Below are positions 39,361 to 48,892 of a stretch of 64,000 bases of DNA, piece by piece. The translations under genes and the position numbers were made by a program. Source of the DNA: Holophagae bacterium (GTDB taxonomy: Bacteria > Acidobacteriota > Holophagae > Acanthopleuribacterales > Acanthopleuribacteraceae). Each line of letters starts with the position of its first letter. Positions within the stretch are counted from its first letter, which is position 1. A model generated the notes under the pieces. The model saw only the letters and a program-made list of their open reading frames with translations, ran no database searches and had not been told where the DNA came from. Location: contig JAUIFE010000029.1 in NCBI GenBank assembly GCA_030429565.1, forward strand, positions 42,163-106,162, given 5' to 3'.

Positions 39361-41364
39361 ATGCCGCAATCTGATCTGAGTTTCATGCACCCCTATTTCT
39401 TAGGCGCTTACGCCGAGAATGACCACGTTTTCGAGAAAACCCTGCTTGAGTTTCTTCGGGACCACGCTTATTGGCGCCGTAATTTCCACCCTGAAAACCG
39501 ACCGCCGATTCCCACCAACGCGCCCTACCGCGAGGATTACAACGAGTTCCTCGCCCAAATGCAGCAAGAACTGCACACGTTAAGTGCCGACCTTAAGAAG
39601 TCCGTCCCCTTTTTCAGTCCCCGTTACATGGGTCACATGGCCGCCGATTTGCTGCTGCCAGGTGTGCTCGCCCAAATCATGACCATCCTTTACAACCCCA
39701 ACAACGTCAGTGACGATGCGGCACCGGCGACCCTCGAGAAAGAACTCGAAGTCGGCACCCAACTGGCGCGCATGTTCGGGTACAACACCGATCCATCCGA
39801 GGAACCCTGCGCTTGGGGACACCTTACCTCCGGTGGCACGGTTGCCAACTACGAAGGCATTTGGAACCTGCGTTCGGTGCGCTTCTACCCCATCAGTTTG
39901 GCCGAAGCCGTCAAACGCCTGGGCCTCAAACTGCCCCCGGTCGGCCCCAAAGAGCAGCCGCTTGATGCCTACAGCAAATGGGAACTGTTTAACCTCTCCA
40001 TTCGCGACACCATTGTCATGATGAGAGCCGTCACCGCCTTTGTTAAAGAAGAATACGAAAAGAAACAATTCCAGGCCTTTTCTCAGGCCATTATCGAAGA
40101 AAGCGTCGCCAATCTCGGTATGGCCGGCTTTTTCCTGAAACACGACGATCTCAAACAACCCAAGCTGGTCGTGCCGCAATCGGCGCACTATTCTTGGGAA
40201 AAAGCCATGAAAGTGCTCGGCATGGGCGCCGCCCACTTGGTCAAAATTCGCACCGACGTCCACATGCGCATGGAAATTGAGCACCTCGAGGAAATGGTCG
40301 AGGACCACTACCAAAAACAAATTCCCATTCTCGGTGCCATCGGCGTACTCGGCAGTACCGAATTCGGCTCGGTCGATCCCATTCACCGCATCGTCGAGGT
40401 GCGCAAGCAATACGCCGAAAAGGGTTTCTATTTCGGCATTCACGTCGACGCCGCCTGGGGCGGTTACATGGCCTCCTTGTTTCGGTTACCCGACGGCGGT
40501 TTCATGCCCCACGAAGAAGTGCGCAAACAATTCCGCTATTTCCCACACAAAGGAACGTGGCAAGCTTTTCACGCCGTTTCCGAGGCCGATTCCATCACCA
40601 TCGATCCCCATAAACTCGGCTACCTGCCGTTCCCCTGCGGCGCCTTTGTCAGCAAAGATTCGGGCGTGCTGGATTTCATCAGCCAAAAAGCCGCTTATGT
40701 CTTTGATGTTAAAGAAGATCCCCTTAAGAAGCCGGCCGCCAAAAAACTCTTGGGTTTGGGTCAGTACATCATGGAGGGTTCCAAGCCGGGTTCCGCCGCG
40801 GCCGCCGCCTATGTCACCCATCGCTGCATTCCGCTTCACAACGAAGGATTCGGCCGCATCATGGGTCACTCCATGCGCGCTTGCGAGTATTTCTATGACA
40901 AACTCCTGGACGTCCGCCGCAATCTCAAGGAATTGGTCACCATCACCATTCCCTTCACACCGGACACCAACCTGATTTGTTTCGCCATCAATCCCAAGGG
41001 CAATCCGCATTTGGCTTTGATGAATCACTTCTCGCGCAAAGTGTTCCAGCACATGAAGATCAACCCCAATCAACCGCTGCAGGCGCACGACTTCTTTGGT
41101 TCCTTTACCTCGCTCTCCAAGGACGTCCTCACCGAGGAAGATGCCGCACGAATTTTTGAAGAGTTGGGCATCAACAATGATACCTTCTGTCAACATGTTA
41201 CGGACCGCACGCGCGAGTCCGATCACATTTACCTGATTCGCCACACGCTGATGAATCCCTGGTTATTGTACGAAGACAACGGCGCCAACTACATCGACCG
41301 CTATTGCGGCTTTTTGTTCCGCGCGATTAAAACCGAAATGGGGCGTGCCATCGGCCGTGGTTAA
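39361..41364 (+). CDS. Pyridoxal-dependent decarboxylase, group II, long form
   Basis: A 667-residue PLP enzyme of the glutamate/tyrosine/aromatic amino acid decarboxylase group. It shows PRYMGHMAADLL near the N-terminus, the TSGGTVANYEG motif, the HVDAAWGG block, and the PLP lysine in SITIDPHKLGYLPFPCGAF. It is longer than group II enzymes of about 480-520 residues, the extra part lying mainly at the N-terminus and C-terminus, like bacterial/archaeal tyrosine decarboxylases. The amino acid used cannot be decided. GGGGAGAGAG precedes the ATG. It may be co-transcribed with the next gene, 37 bases downstream. Confidence 0.88.
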   Translation: MPQSDLSFMHPYFLGAYAENDHVFEKTLLEFLRDHAYWRRNFHPENRPPIPTNAPYREDYNEFLAQMQQELHTLSADLKKSVPFFSPRYMGHMAADLLLPGVLAQIMTILYNPNNVSDDAAPATLEKELEVGTQLARMFGYNTDPSEEPCAWGHLTSGGTVANYEGIWNLRSVRFYPISLAEAVKRLGLKLPPVGPKEQPLDAYSKWELFNLSIRDTIVMMRAVTAFVKEEYEKKQFQAFSQAIIEESVANLGMAGFFLKHDDLKQPKLVVPQSAHYSWEKAMKVLGMGAAHLVKIRTDVHMRMEIEHLEEMVEDHYQKQIPILGAIGVLGSTEFGSVDPIHRIVEVRKQYAEKGFYFGIHVDAAWGGYMASLFRLPDGGFMPHEEVRKQFRYFPHKGTWQAFHAVSEADSITIDPHKLGYLPFPCGAFVSKDSGVLDFISQKAAYVFDVKEDPLKKPAAKKLLGLGQYIMEGSKPGSAAAAAYVTHRCIPLHNEGFGRIMGHSMRACEYFYDKLLDVRRNLKELVTITIPFTPDTNLICFAINPKGNPHLALMNHFSRKVFQHMKINPNQPLQAHDFFGSFTSLSKDVLTEEDAARIFEELGINNDTFCQHVTDRTRESDHIYLIRHTLMNPWLLYEDNGANYIDRYCGFLFRAIKTEMGRAIGRG

Positions 41365-41401
41365 TTCGCCGGCTACCGTTTAATCCGGCCATAGGAACAC
41401 C

Positions 41402-42742
41402 ATGCCTGAGTTTCACATGGAATCGGTCTTTGCCGTTCCCGTCGACGAACTGTTCGCTTATCACCAGCGTCCGGGTGCCTTTGATCGGCTCGTCCCGCCG
41501 TGGGTCCAGCTAACCAAAGTCGCCCAGTCCGGCACCATTGGTGACGGCGATGTGCTCGAATTCGATATCCACCAAGGCCCGCTCAAAGTACGCTGGCGCG
41601 CCGAACACGAAGACTTCCTCGCCAACCGCCGTTTTGTCGACCGCATGGCGCGTGGCCCGTTCGCCGCGTGGCGCCACGTTCACGGCTTCGAACCGGCCGG
41701 CACCGACCGCGCCAAACTGAGCGACCACATCACCTACCGTCTGCCGTTGGGCCCACTGGGCAGCGTCTTCGGCGGCCCTTTGATCCGCGCCGATCTGCAG
41801 CGCATGTTCCGTTTTCGCCACCAGCGCACGCGTCACGACCTCATGCGCCACCATGCCGTCACCGCTCGCGGCCAAACCCTCGTGTTTGTCGGTCGCCTCA
41901 ACCGTTTTCTACGCAAGCTGGCCGCTTTCTTAACGGTCGGCGGCCACCGCGTGTTTCACATGGCGCCCGCCGCCGACGCCCCCAACCAACCCTGGGCCTT
42001 TAACGCATTGGGCGGCCCCGCCGCGCGTTACCCACTGGAAGAAGCCGACATCCTCCTCCACAGCGGATTACCCTACCAGGAAAGCCGCGACCCCGAGCAT
42101 ACCTTCGCCTACCTCGCCGATTTGGCCGCCTTGCTGGATGTCGCCGGCAACCGCACCTGCCGCCTGCTGCAACTGCACGGCTTCGCACGGTCCCTCGATC
42201 ATTTCATCAGCGAGCCGTTCATTAATTTCGACGCACCCAAACCGCGTCAAGTCGCCGACGCGGGCGATCAGTTACCCTTCCTTGCCGAGCGCATGATGTC
42301 GCGGACCGACGCCTACTTGGGTTGCATGATCGGCGCCGATATGGCCGACTTGACCAACCTGTTGTTGCGTCTGGAATCCTATGTGTTCCTCGCCGACGGC
42401 AAACCCACACCCGAGTTTTTTTGGATCGGTGAGGAGGATGCCTTGGGCGCGTTGTTATGGCTGGTGCAGCACCCCGAACACGAAGGTGATTTTTGTGTCG
42501 CGCACCAAACGCCAACCACCCGCGCCGAGCTACAGCGACGCCTGATCAAGCGTCGTTTTTTGGGTTACACCGGCCACCGCATCCTCAAAGTCTTACCCTG
42601 GGCGCGACCCGGCCTACCGGCCGGTATGAACAGCGATCTCGGTCGGCTCACCATGATCGAAGACGTTGGGTTTATCCCACTTGCAGCCGACCTGGCCACC
42701 ACGCTCGACCTGGAAGAAGGGCGTGTGCTCGAGGCGCTTTAA
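41402..42742 (+). CDS. SRPBCC protein fused to a degenerate TIGR01777 epimerase domain
   Basis: A 446-residue protein. Residues 1-145 are an SRPBCC/START-like ligand-binding domain (FAVPVDELFAYHQRPGAFDRLVPPW to RMFRFRHQRTRHDL, described here by its ends). The rest aligns with the TIGR01777 SDR domain usually fused to SRPBCC in bacteria (LVFVG.., then FLTVGGHRVFHM). However, the NAD-binding motif GASGLIG is replaced by GRLNRFL and the SAIGYY-like catalytic block is not seen. The frame is long and intact, so it appears to be a functional but non-enzymatic descendant. The PLP decarboxylase is upstream and an aminotransferase gene lies 110 bases downstream. Confidence 0.78.
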   Translation: MPEFHMESVFAVPVDELFAYHQRPGAFDRLVPPWVQLTKVAQSGTIGDGDVLEFDIHQGPLKVRWRAEHEDFLANRRFVDRMARGPFAAWRHVHGFEPAGTDRAKLSDHITYRLPLGPLGSVFGGPLIRADLQRMFRFRHQRTRHDLMRHHAVTARGQTLVFVGRLNRFLRKLAAFLTVGGHRVFHMAPAADAPNQPWAFNALGGPAARYPLEEADILLHSGLPYQESRDPEHTFAYLADLAALLDVAGNRTCRLLQLHGFARSLDHFISEPFINFDAPKPRQVADAGDQLPFLAERMMSRTDAYLGCMIGADMADLTNLLLRLESYVFLADGKPTPEFFWIGEEDALGALLWLVQHPEHEGDFCVAHQTPTTRAELQRRLIKRRFLGYTGHRILKVLPWARPGLPAGMNSDLGRLTMIEDVGFIPLAADLATTLDLEEGRVLEAL

Positions 42743-42852
42743 AGCCTGCCGTCAAGCGCCCGCAAACACCTTGCCTGTGTTATGCTTGCGGCCATCGAAT
42801 TATCGTAAATTGCTGTTTTCGTTTGCAGAAACGAAACCCAGGAGACAGAACT

Positions 42853-44019
42853 ATGCCGCAATGGATGTCTAAAAAATTACAGCCTTATGGTGCCAGTATT
42901 TTTGCCACCTTGGGCCGCGTCGCGCGTGAACGAAAATGTGTCAATTTAGGCCAGGGTTTCCCTGATTTCGACGGCCCCGAAGCCGTTAAAGAAGCCGCCC
43001 GCCAAGCTATCGCCGCCGGTCACAATCAATACGCACCACTGCCAGGTGTCCCGCCCTTGAGCAGCGCCCTCGCCGAGAAGTACCGCGAGGAAGCCGGCCT
43101 CGATTTCGACCCGCAAACCGAAATCACCGTGCTCAACGGCTCGACCGAAGCCATGTACGCCACGCTCACCGCCTTGCTGGAACCTGGCGACGAGGTGATC
43201 GTCTTCGAACCCATTTACGATACCTACTTGCCGGTCATCCAAATGAACGGCGCCAAGGTTGTCGCCGTTCCCCTGGAAGCACCGGCCTTTGCCTTTGATC
43301 CAGACCGCCTCACCAAGGCCTTTTCCGCCAAGACGCGCGCGATCATCATCAACACCCCACACAACCCCACCGGCCGCGTTTTCAGTGAAGCCGAAATGAC
43401 GCAAATCCAGCAGTTATGCATTGAACACGATGTCATCGCGATTACCGACGAAGTCTATGAGCACTTGGTGTTTGACGGTCACCGCCACATCCACATGGCC
43501 GCCTTGCCCGGTATGCGCGAGCGCACCATCACCATCTCCTCAACCGCCAAAACCTTTTCATTGACCGGCTGGAAAATTGGTTACACCTTGGCGCCACCCG
43601 AGGCCACCGAAGCCATTCGCCGCATGCACCAGTTCATTGCTTTTGCCGTCGCCACGCCGCTACAACACGGTATCGCCGCCGCCCTGCAACAACGCAACAC
43701 CCTGATTCCGCAATTGGCGGAAGAGATGAACAGCAAGCGCGACTTTTTATGTAACGCCCTCGCCGACATTGGTTTTAACGTCAGTGTTCCCCAGGGTACC
43801 TTCTTCGCCCTTGCCGACTTCTCGCCTTTCAGCTCGGAAAAAGACCTCGACTATGCTTTGACCTTATTGAAGAGCGAGGTCGCTGTCGCCACAATTCCCA
43901 TTAGCGTGTTTTACCAACACCAAAACGAGGCACCCACCAACTACCTGCGTTTCTGCTTCGCCAAAACCGACGCCACCCTGCAAGCCGGCGTAGCGCAATT
44001 GCGCCGCTTGAAAAACTAG
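42853..44019 (+). CDS. Class I/II aminotransferase, methionine/glutamine transaminase type (YbdL/KAT-like)
   Basis: A 388-residue fold-type I PLP enzyme. It has the LGQGFPDFDGPE start of the kynurenine/methionine aminotransferase group, NTPHNPTGRVF, TDEVYEHLVFDG and the PLP lysine in SSTAKTFSLTGWKIGY. E. coli YbdL and human KAT/GTK are closest in look. The open frame starts at 42493 inside the previous gene; the ATG at 42853 follows AGGAGAC. It is 10 bases before an omega-amidase-like gene, so the pair probably transaminates methionine or its oxo-acid with glutamine and then hydrolyses the resulting 2-oxoglutaramate. Confidence 0.9.
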   Translation: MPQWMSKKLQPYGASIFATLGRVARERKCVNLGQGFPDFDGPEAVKEAARQAIAAGHNQYAPLPGVPPLSSALAEKYREEAGLDFDPQTEITVLNGSTEAMYATLTALLEPGDEVIVFEPIYDTYLPVIQMNGAKVVAVPLEAPAFAFDPDRLTKAFSAKTRAIIINTPHNPTGRVFSEAEMTQIQQLCIEHDVIAITDEVYEHLVFDGHRHIHMAALPGMRERTITISSTAKTFSLTGWKIGYTLAPPEATEAIRRMHQFIAFAVATPLQHGIAAALQQRNTLIPQLAEEMNSKRDFLCNALADIGFNVSVPQGTFFALADFSPFSSEKDLDYALTLLKSEVAVATIPISVFYQHQNEAPTNYLRFCFAKTDATLQAGVAQLRRLKN

Positions 44020-44029
44020 GAGGACGAAC

Positions 44030-44788
44030 ATGGTACGTGTGGGTCTTGTTCAATTCGATATTGCTTGGGAAAACGCCGCCGGCAACGTGGCCAAGGTGCG
44101 TGATTTGGTGCGGGACCAACTGGCCGCTCAGGGTAACCCCAAGCTTGACTTGCTCGTCTTACCCGAGCTTTGGATCTGCGGCTTCACCATGAATTTGGAA
44201 GCCTACAAAACCTTCGACGCCGGCCACCAGGCCATGCAGGCCTTGTCGCGCGAGCACGGCTGTGCCGTGTTGGGCGGCTTGCCGCATCAGGTCGAGGGCG
44301 GCCAACAGAATCGCTGTTATTTGGTTGACGGCGAGCGCAGCGACGCCTACGCCAAAATCAAAACCTTCACCTTCGCCGGCGAAGACAAAAAGTACCAACG
44401 CGGCAGCCAAAGCCTGCGTTTACCCGTCGCCGGATTTCAACTGTCGCCGTTTGTTTGTTACGACTTGCGGTTCCCCGAACTGCCGCGCGCCATGGTTCCC
44501 GAAACCAACCTCATCAGCTACGTCGCCAATTGGCCCGCGGTGCGCGTTCACCACTGGCGGCAACTGCTCATCGCGCGCGCGATCGAGAATCTGAGTTACG
44601 TCATCGGCGTCAACCGTGTCGGCACCGACGGCGCCGGCTTGGACTACAACGGCCAATCCCTTATCGTCGGCCCCAAAGGCGATATCGTTTTGGATTGCGG
44701 CGACAAGGAAGGCCTGTTTATCGCCGAAATCACACCCCAAGAAGTGGTCGATACCCGCGCGACTTGGCGGTTCCTCGACGACATGTAA
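44030..44788 (+). CDS. Carbon-nitrogen hydrolase, omega-amidase-like (YafV/Nit2 type)
   Basis: A 252-residue nitrilase-superfamily amidase. The catalytic triad is visible: Glu in LPELWICGF, Lys in AKIKTFTFAGED, and Cys in PFVCYDLRFPELPR. The CYDLRFPE motif is that of omega-amidases, which release ammonia from 2-oxoglutaramate or 2-oxosuccinamate. It is translated 10 bases after the transaminase, with AGGAGG between, which supports the glutamine transaminase/omega-amidase pathway. Confidence 0.9.
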   Translation: MVRVGLVQFDIAWENAAGNVAKVRDLVRDQLAAQGNPKLDLLVLPELWICGFTMNLEAYKTFDAGHQAMQALSREHGCAVLGGLPHQVEGGQQNRCYLVDGERSDAYAKIKTFTFAGEDKKYQRGSQSLRLPVAGFQLSPFVCYDLRFPELPRAMVPETNLISYVANWPAVRVHHWRQLLIARAIENLSYVIGVNRVGTDGAGLDYNGQSLIVGPKGDIVLDCGDKEGLFIAEITPQEVVDTRATWRFLDDM

Positions 44789-44949
44789 GAGATCGGCCCC
44801 GCATCTGCGCGCGGCACGGGCTTCACCTGGTTGCCGCGCGCCCCTTCCCTTTTCTAAGCGACCTGTATTACCCTAAGCGACTTGTCGGGTGGTCGACCGC
44901 TTTGCCGACATGATCATCCGTCGATTCTCGTCTTAAGGTGGCTCTTGTT

Positions 44950-45594
44950 ATGGTCGTTAAACGTTACCCCACGCTCATTTTTGACTGGGACGGCACGCTC
45001 ATCGATTCCATTCCGCGCATTGTCCTGTGTTTTCAGGAGAGTTTTCGCGTGATCGGTTTAACACCGCCCGATGCCGAAGCGATTAAAGCCACCATCGGTC
45101 TGCCGATTGGCGAAGCCCTGCGCCGCGTCGCCCCCAACGACGACGTCATGCCCGAGTTGGCCGCCGCCTACCGCCGTCTATGGCGCGGTGACGATATTCC
45201 TCAAGCGCCTTTGTTCGCCGGCGTTGTGCCTTTTCTGGAAAACTTGAAACAAGTCGGCTATCGCCTGCTAATCGGCACCGGAAAGTCCCGTGAGGGTTTG
45301 GATCGCGAAACCAACAACCACGGCGTCGCCCATTTCTTCAGCCACAGCCTGTGCGGCGACGAATCCTACCCCAAACCCGACCCGCGTTTTTTGCGCGAGC
45401 TGTGCCAGCGTGCCGGTGTTGCGCCGAGCGATTGTTTGATGATCGGCGACAGCGATTTGGACTTGGCCATGGCCGAAAGCGTGCCGATGGACGCCGTCGC
45501 CGTCACCAGCGGCAGCGTGACCCGCGCGGTGCTGATGCGCCACAACCCCAAAGCCTGCTTGGCCTTCGCCACCGAGCTAGCCGACTGGCTGTAA
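44950..45594 (+). CDS. HAD-superfamily hydrolase, phosphoglycolate phosphatase-like
   Basis: A 214-residue HAD-IA phosphatase. Motif I is FDWDGTLIDS (nucleophile Asp), motif II TGKS, and motifs III/IV are KPDPRF and MIGDSDLDLAMA. The helical cap is inserted after motif I. The substrate is a small phosphorylated metabolite; Gph and PpaX relatives are similar. The ATG at 44950 is chosen with the AAGGTGG site; the frame extends to a GTG at 44938. It overlaps the convergent XdhC gene by 18 bases. Confidence 0.88.
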   Translation: MVVKRYPTLIFDWDGTLIDSIPRIVLCFQESFRVIGLTPPDAEAIKATIGLPIGEALRRVAPNDDVMPELAAAYRRLWRGDDIPQAPLFAGVVPFLENLKQVGYRLLIGTGKSREGLDRETNNHGVAHFFSHSLCGDESYPKPDPRFLRELCQRAGVAPSDCLMIGDSDLDLAMAESVPMDAVAVTSGSVTRAVLMRHNPKACLAFATELADWL

Positions 45595-46593
45595 GCGCTG
45601 CTTGCGGCGCGCGATAATTTGCGCGCCGATGCTGATCGCAATTTCGGCCGGTGTTTCGGCGCCGATCTCAAGACCGATCGGCATCGCCACCCGCTCGAAC
45701 AGGGCCGGGTCGACACCGCGCGCCGTAACCTGCTTTTTAATCTCGGCGATTTTGGCCTTCGAACCCATTAACCCGAGATAAGCCGTGGGTTTGTCAACTA
45801 GCTGAAACAAGGCCTCGGCGTCGCTGTCAAAACCCGTTGTGACGATGACCGCGTAAACGTGATCACCCGGCGGCACCAAAACACCGAGCTGCGCCATCGG
45901 CAAGACGTGTTTCTCGTCGGCGTAATGATTGTCCTTTAGCGTCGCCACCTCGGCGCGGTGATCGACGACCACGACACGCATATCGCCCAGGGTTTGCAGT
46001 GCGCGACACAGCGCCAAACCCACGTGGCCCGAACCAATCACGTAAACCGTATCGACCACGCCGATCCGTTCATGCCAGCTAAAAGCGTCGCCATTTTGCG
46101 TGAACGCAAAGGGCGGTGTTTGCCCTTTCGCCGCCTGCAAACAGGGCGTCTCGCCTGAAGCAAGTCGCAAAATCGCAGGCGATTGGCGCCGGTAATGATC
46201 GATGATGTTGTCTAACAGCGCTACTTGATCCGGCCACACCGGCCACAGGATTTGCCACTGACTGCCCGCGCAAATCATGCCCGACTGTTCAGCGAGCGGC
46301 GCTTTTTTGTGGTGCGTCTGCTTGATTAAACGCGGCGCCCGCACCTGCTCGGTCAACATCGTGCGCGCCACGTCCAACAGGCGCAACTCCATGATGCCGC
46401 CGCCAATCGTGCCCACCGTCGCACCTTGCGCCGGTACCACCATCTTGAAGCCGGGTCGGCCAGGCGTACTGCCTTCCGCGCGCACCACCGTCATTAGCAC
46501 GATCGGTTCACCGCCGGCGAGCACAGCTCGCGCCGCCGCAAATCGCGCATCGACGCGGTGATTGGGGCCACTCATCGCGCCGCCGTCACTCAT
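45577..46593 (-). CDS. xdhC: XdhC/CoxI family protein (molybdenum cofactor maturation)
   Basis: A protein of about 338 residues. It has the XdhC N-terminal domain (TVVRAEGSTPGRPGFKMVV and GTIGGGIME) and a Rossmann C-terminal domain (VYVIGSGHVGLALCRAL). In other bacteria XdhC binds molybdenum cofactor, promotes its sulfuration and delivers it to xanthine dehydrogenase. Its start overlaps the end of xdhB by 8 bases. A GTG at 46599 is an alternative start. Third gene of the xdhA-xdhB-xdhC operon. Confidence 0.92.
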   Translation of the reverse strand: MSDGGAMSGPNHRVDARFAAARAVLAGGEPIVLMTVVRAEGSTPGRPGFKMVVPAQGATVGTIGGGIMELRLLDVARTMLTEQVRAPRLIKQTHHKKAPLAEQSGMICAGSQWQILWPVWPDQVALLDNIIDHYRRQSPAILRLASGETPCLQAAKGQTPPFAFTQNGDAFSWHERIGVVDTVYVIGSGHVGLALCRALQTLGDMRVVVVDHRAEVATLKDNHYADEKHVLPMAQLGVLVPPGDHVYAVIVTTGFDSDAEALFQLVDKPTAYLGLMGSKAKIAEIKKQVTARGVDPALFERVAMPIGLEIGAETPAEIAISIGAQIIARRKQRLQPVG

Positions 46594-48892
46594 CGGCACC
46601 GGCGGCGACGGGTTTACTCGGCGCCGCTTCGCGCGAAAAGTCCGGGTACAAACCCAGCAACGCGCGTTCCGGCGTCATCGGCGCGTGCAACGGCATCGCT
46701 TTGGTGTCGCGCCAAGCGCGAATCGCATCGCGAATGGCAAAGTAGGCACCCAAACCATACATCAACGGCGGCTCACCCACTGCTTTCGATTTCAAAATCG
46801 CCTTGGGTGCGCCTTCCGCTTCCAAGAAAGTCACCTTGATCTCCTTGGGCACCGCGTAAATGTCGGGGATTTTGTAGGTCGACAAAGCGTTAGAAAGCAG
46901 GCGCCCATTTTGGTCGTACTGCAAATCTTCCATCGTCATCCAACCCATGCCCTGCACCAAACCACCTTCGGTTTGCCCCAAGTCGATGACCTCGTTCATG
47001 CTTTTACCGAAGTCGTGAACCACGTGGACCGCGTCGAATTCGTAGGTACCGCGCACAATATCGAGCGTGACCTCGTACAGCGCCGTCCCGTAAACGTGGT
47101 ACGCAAAAGGTTCGCCCTTCTCCGTGTTGGTATCGAAATGCAACCCTGGCGTCGCGTAATGCGCCTGCTGCGACAGACTGATGCGGTTGAGGTAGGCCTG
47201 CATCACCAGGTCGCACCAGCTCAGGTCGGTCGCTTGGCCGTTGTCGTAAACCGTTTCGTCACGCAGCGTGATGCGTTTGGCATCGCCGTGACCCAACCCG
47301 TCCGCCGCCTGTTGGCACAGACGTTCGTGCAAACAGTAACAAGCTTTTTCCAGCGCTTTGCCGTTGAGGTCGGCACTGGCACTGGCCGCCGTCGGCGAGG
47401 TATTGGCCACGCGCGTTGTGTTGGTTGTTTCAATTTTGAGGCGTTCCGGCGAGACCGAAAAAATTTGCGCCGCCACCTGCAGCATCTTGGTGTTCACGCC
47501 TTGACCCATCTCGACCGCACCCGTGCTGACACCGATACTGCCGTCTTGGTAGATGTGCACCAGCGCCGCCGCCTGGTTCATGTGGGTTTTGGTGAAGGAG
47601 ATACCGAAACAAATCGGCTGCAGCGCCAAACCCTTCTTAAAGAACTTGTTGGCTGCATTAAACGCCTCTTTTTTGGCGATCAAGGCCGCATAACCCGCTT
47701 CCTCTTCCACTTGGTGCCAGGCCGCTTGCGCCAAACAACCTTCGGTTTTTTGACCGTAGGGAAAGGCATCGCCTTCCGCAAGCAGGTTCGCCTTTTGGAT
47801 TTGGTCCGGGCGAATGCCTAACTGCTCAGCCGCATGGCAAATCGCCGCCTCAATCACGAACATACCCTGCGGCCCGCCGAACCCGCGAAAGGCCGTATTG
47901 GGCGGCACATTGGTGCGACACGGATAAGCCGTCGTGCGCACATTGGGAATAAAGTAACTGTTGGTGCAATGGAACAAGGTGCGTTCCAAAACCGCCGGCG
48001 ACAAATCGGCCGCCGCGCCCGCATCCTGATGAAAGGTCGCCTCGTAGGCCACAATTTTGTAATCGGCGTCGAGGCCGATACGGAAGTCCGAACTGTAGGG
48101 GTGACGTTTGCCCGTCATACGCATGTCGTCGAGGCGGTGTAAAACCACCTTGACCGCACGTCCCGTGCAAATTGCACCCAACCCCGCCATCACCGCCCAA
48201 GGCGTTGCCTGGTCTTCCTTACCGCCGAACCCGCCACCCAAGCGGGTGACGTCGATCTCAATCAGGTGCATCGGAATGCCCAATACGCGCGCCACTTGGC
48301 GCTGTACCGCCGTCGGCCCCTGCGTCGACGAATAAATCTTAACCGCACCGTTTTCAACCCGATACGCATAGGCGCCTTGCGCCTCTAAATAAAGGTGTTC
48401 CTGACCACCCGAATCGGCACGACCTTCAAAAACGTGGGCGCAACCGGCCCAAGCGCCATCAACATCGCCCAATTGGAAGGTACGCGGCGGGTGTAACAAC
48501 TCGCCTTTGGCGCGTGCCTCGCGCGGATCAACAATCACCGGTAAGGGCGTGTAATCCAGTTCAATCAGCGACAAAGCCGCACGCGCTTCGTCTTCGCTGT
48601 CGGCCAGCACCATGGCTATCGGTTGGCCGTTAAAGTGGAAGGCGTCTTCGGCCAGCAAGGGCTCGTCGGGAATGATCCCGCCGATTTGGTTTTCGCCCGG
48701 GATATCGGCCGCCGTCAGCACGCGAAACACGCCGGGCGCACGCTCGGCCGCCGTCACGTCGAGTTTGGTGATTTTGCCGTGGGCGAAAGGCGCCCCAAAA
48801 ATAGCCGCGTGCAAAGTGCCTTCGCGAACCGGCATATCGTCTACATAAATACTCTCACCGCGTACGTGACCGCGTGAATCGATGTTTTTCAT
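46586..48892 (-). CDS. xdhB: Xanthine dehydrogenase, molybdopterin-binding subunit
   Basis: A 768-residue subunit carrying the molybdenum site. It begins with the aldehyde oxidase/xanthine dehydrogenase a/b hammerhead (GESIYVDDMPVREGTLHAA), has QEHLYLEAQGAYAY and TRLGGGFGGKED in the Mo-pterin domain, and ends with EPPLMYGLGAYFAIRDAIR near the active site. It oxidises hypoxanthine and xanthine to urate. The start overlaps xdhA by ATGA, so the subunits are made in step. Confidence 0.95.
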   Translation of the reverse strand: MKNIDSRGHVRGESIYVDDMPVREGTLHAAIFGAPFAHGKITKLDVTAAERAPGVFRVLTAADIPGENQIGGIIPDEPLLAEDAFHFNGQPIAMVLADSEDEARAALSLIELDYTPLPVIVDPREARAKGELLHPPRTFQLGDVDGAWAGCAHVFEGRADSGGQEHLYLEAQGAYAYRVENGAVKIYSSTQGPTAVQRQVARVLGIPMHLIEIDVTRLGGGFGGKEDQATPWAVMAGLGAICTGRAVKVVLHRLDDMRMTGKRHPYSSDFRIGLDADYKIVAYEATFHQDAGAAADLSPAVLERTLFHCTNSYFIPNVRTTAYPCRTNVPPNTAFRGFGGPQGMFVIEAAICHAAEQLGIRPDQIQKANLLAEGDAFPYGQKTEGCLAQAAWHQVEEEAGYAALIAKKEAFNAANKFFKKGLALQPICFGISFTKTHMNQAAALVHIYQDGSIGVSTGAVEMGQGVNTKMLQVAAQIFSVSPERLKIETTNTTRVANTSPTAASASADLNGKALEKACYCLHERLCQQAADGLGHGDAKRITLRDETVYDNGQATDLSWCDLVMQAYLNRISLSQQAHYATPGLHFDTNTEKGEPFAYHVYGTALYEVTLDIVRGTYEFDAVHVVHDFGKSMNEVIDLGQTEGGLVQGMGWMTMEDLQYDQNGRLLSNALSTYKIPDIYAVPKEIKVTFLEAEGAPKAILKSKAVGEPPLMYGLGAYFAIRDAIRAWRDTKAMPLHAPMTPERALLGLYPDFSREAAPSKPVAAGADE

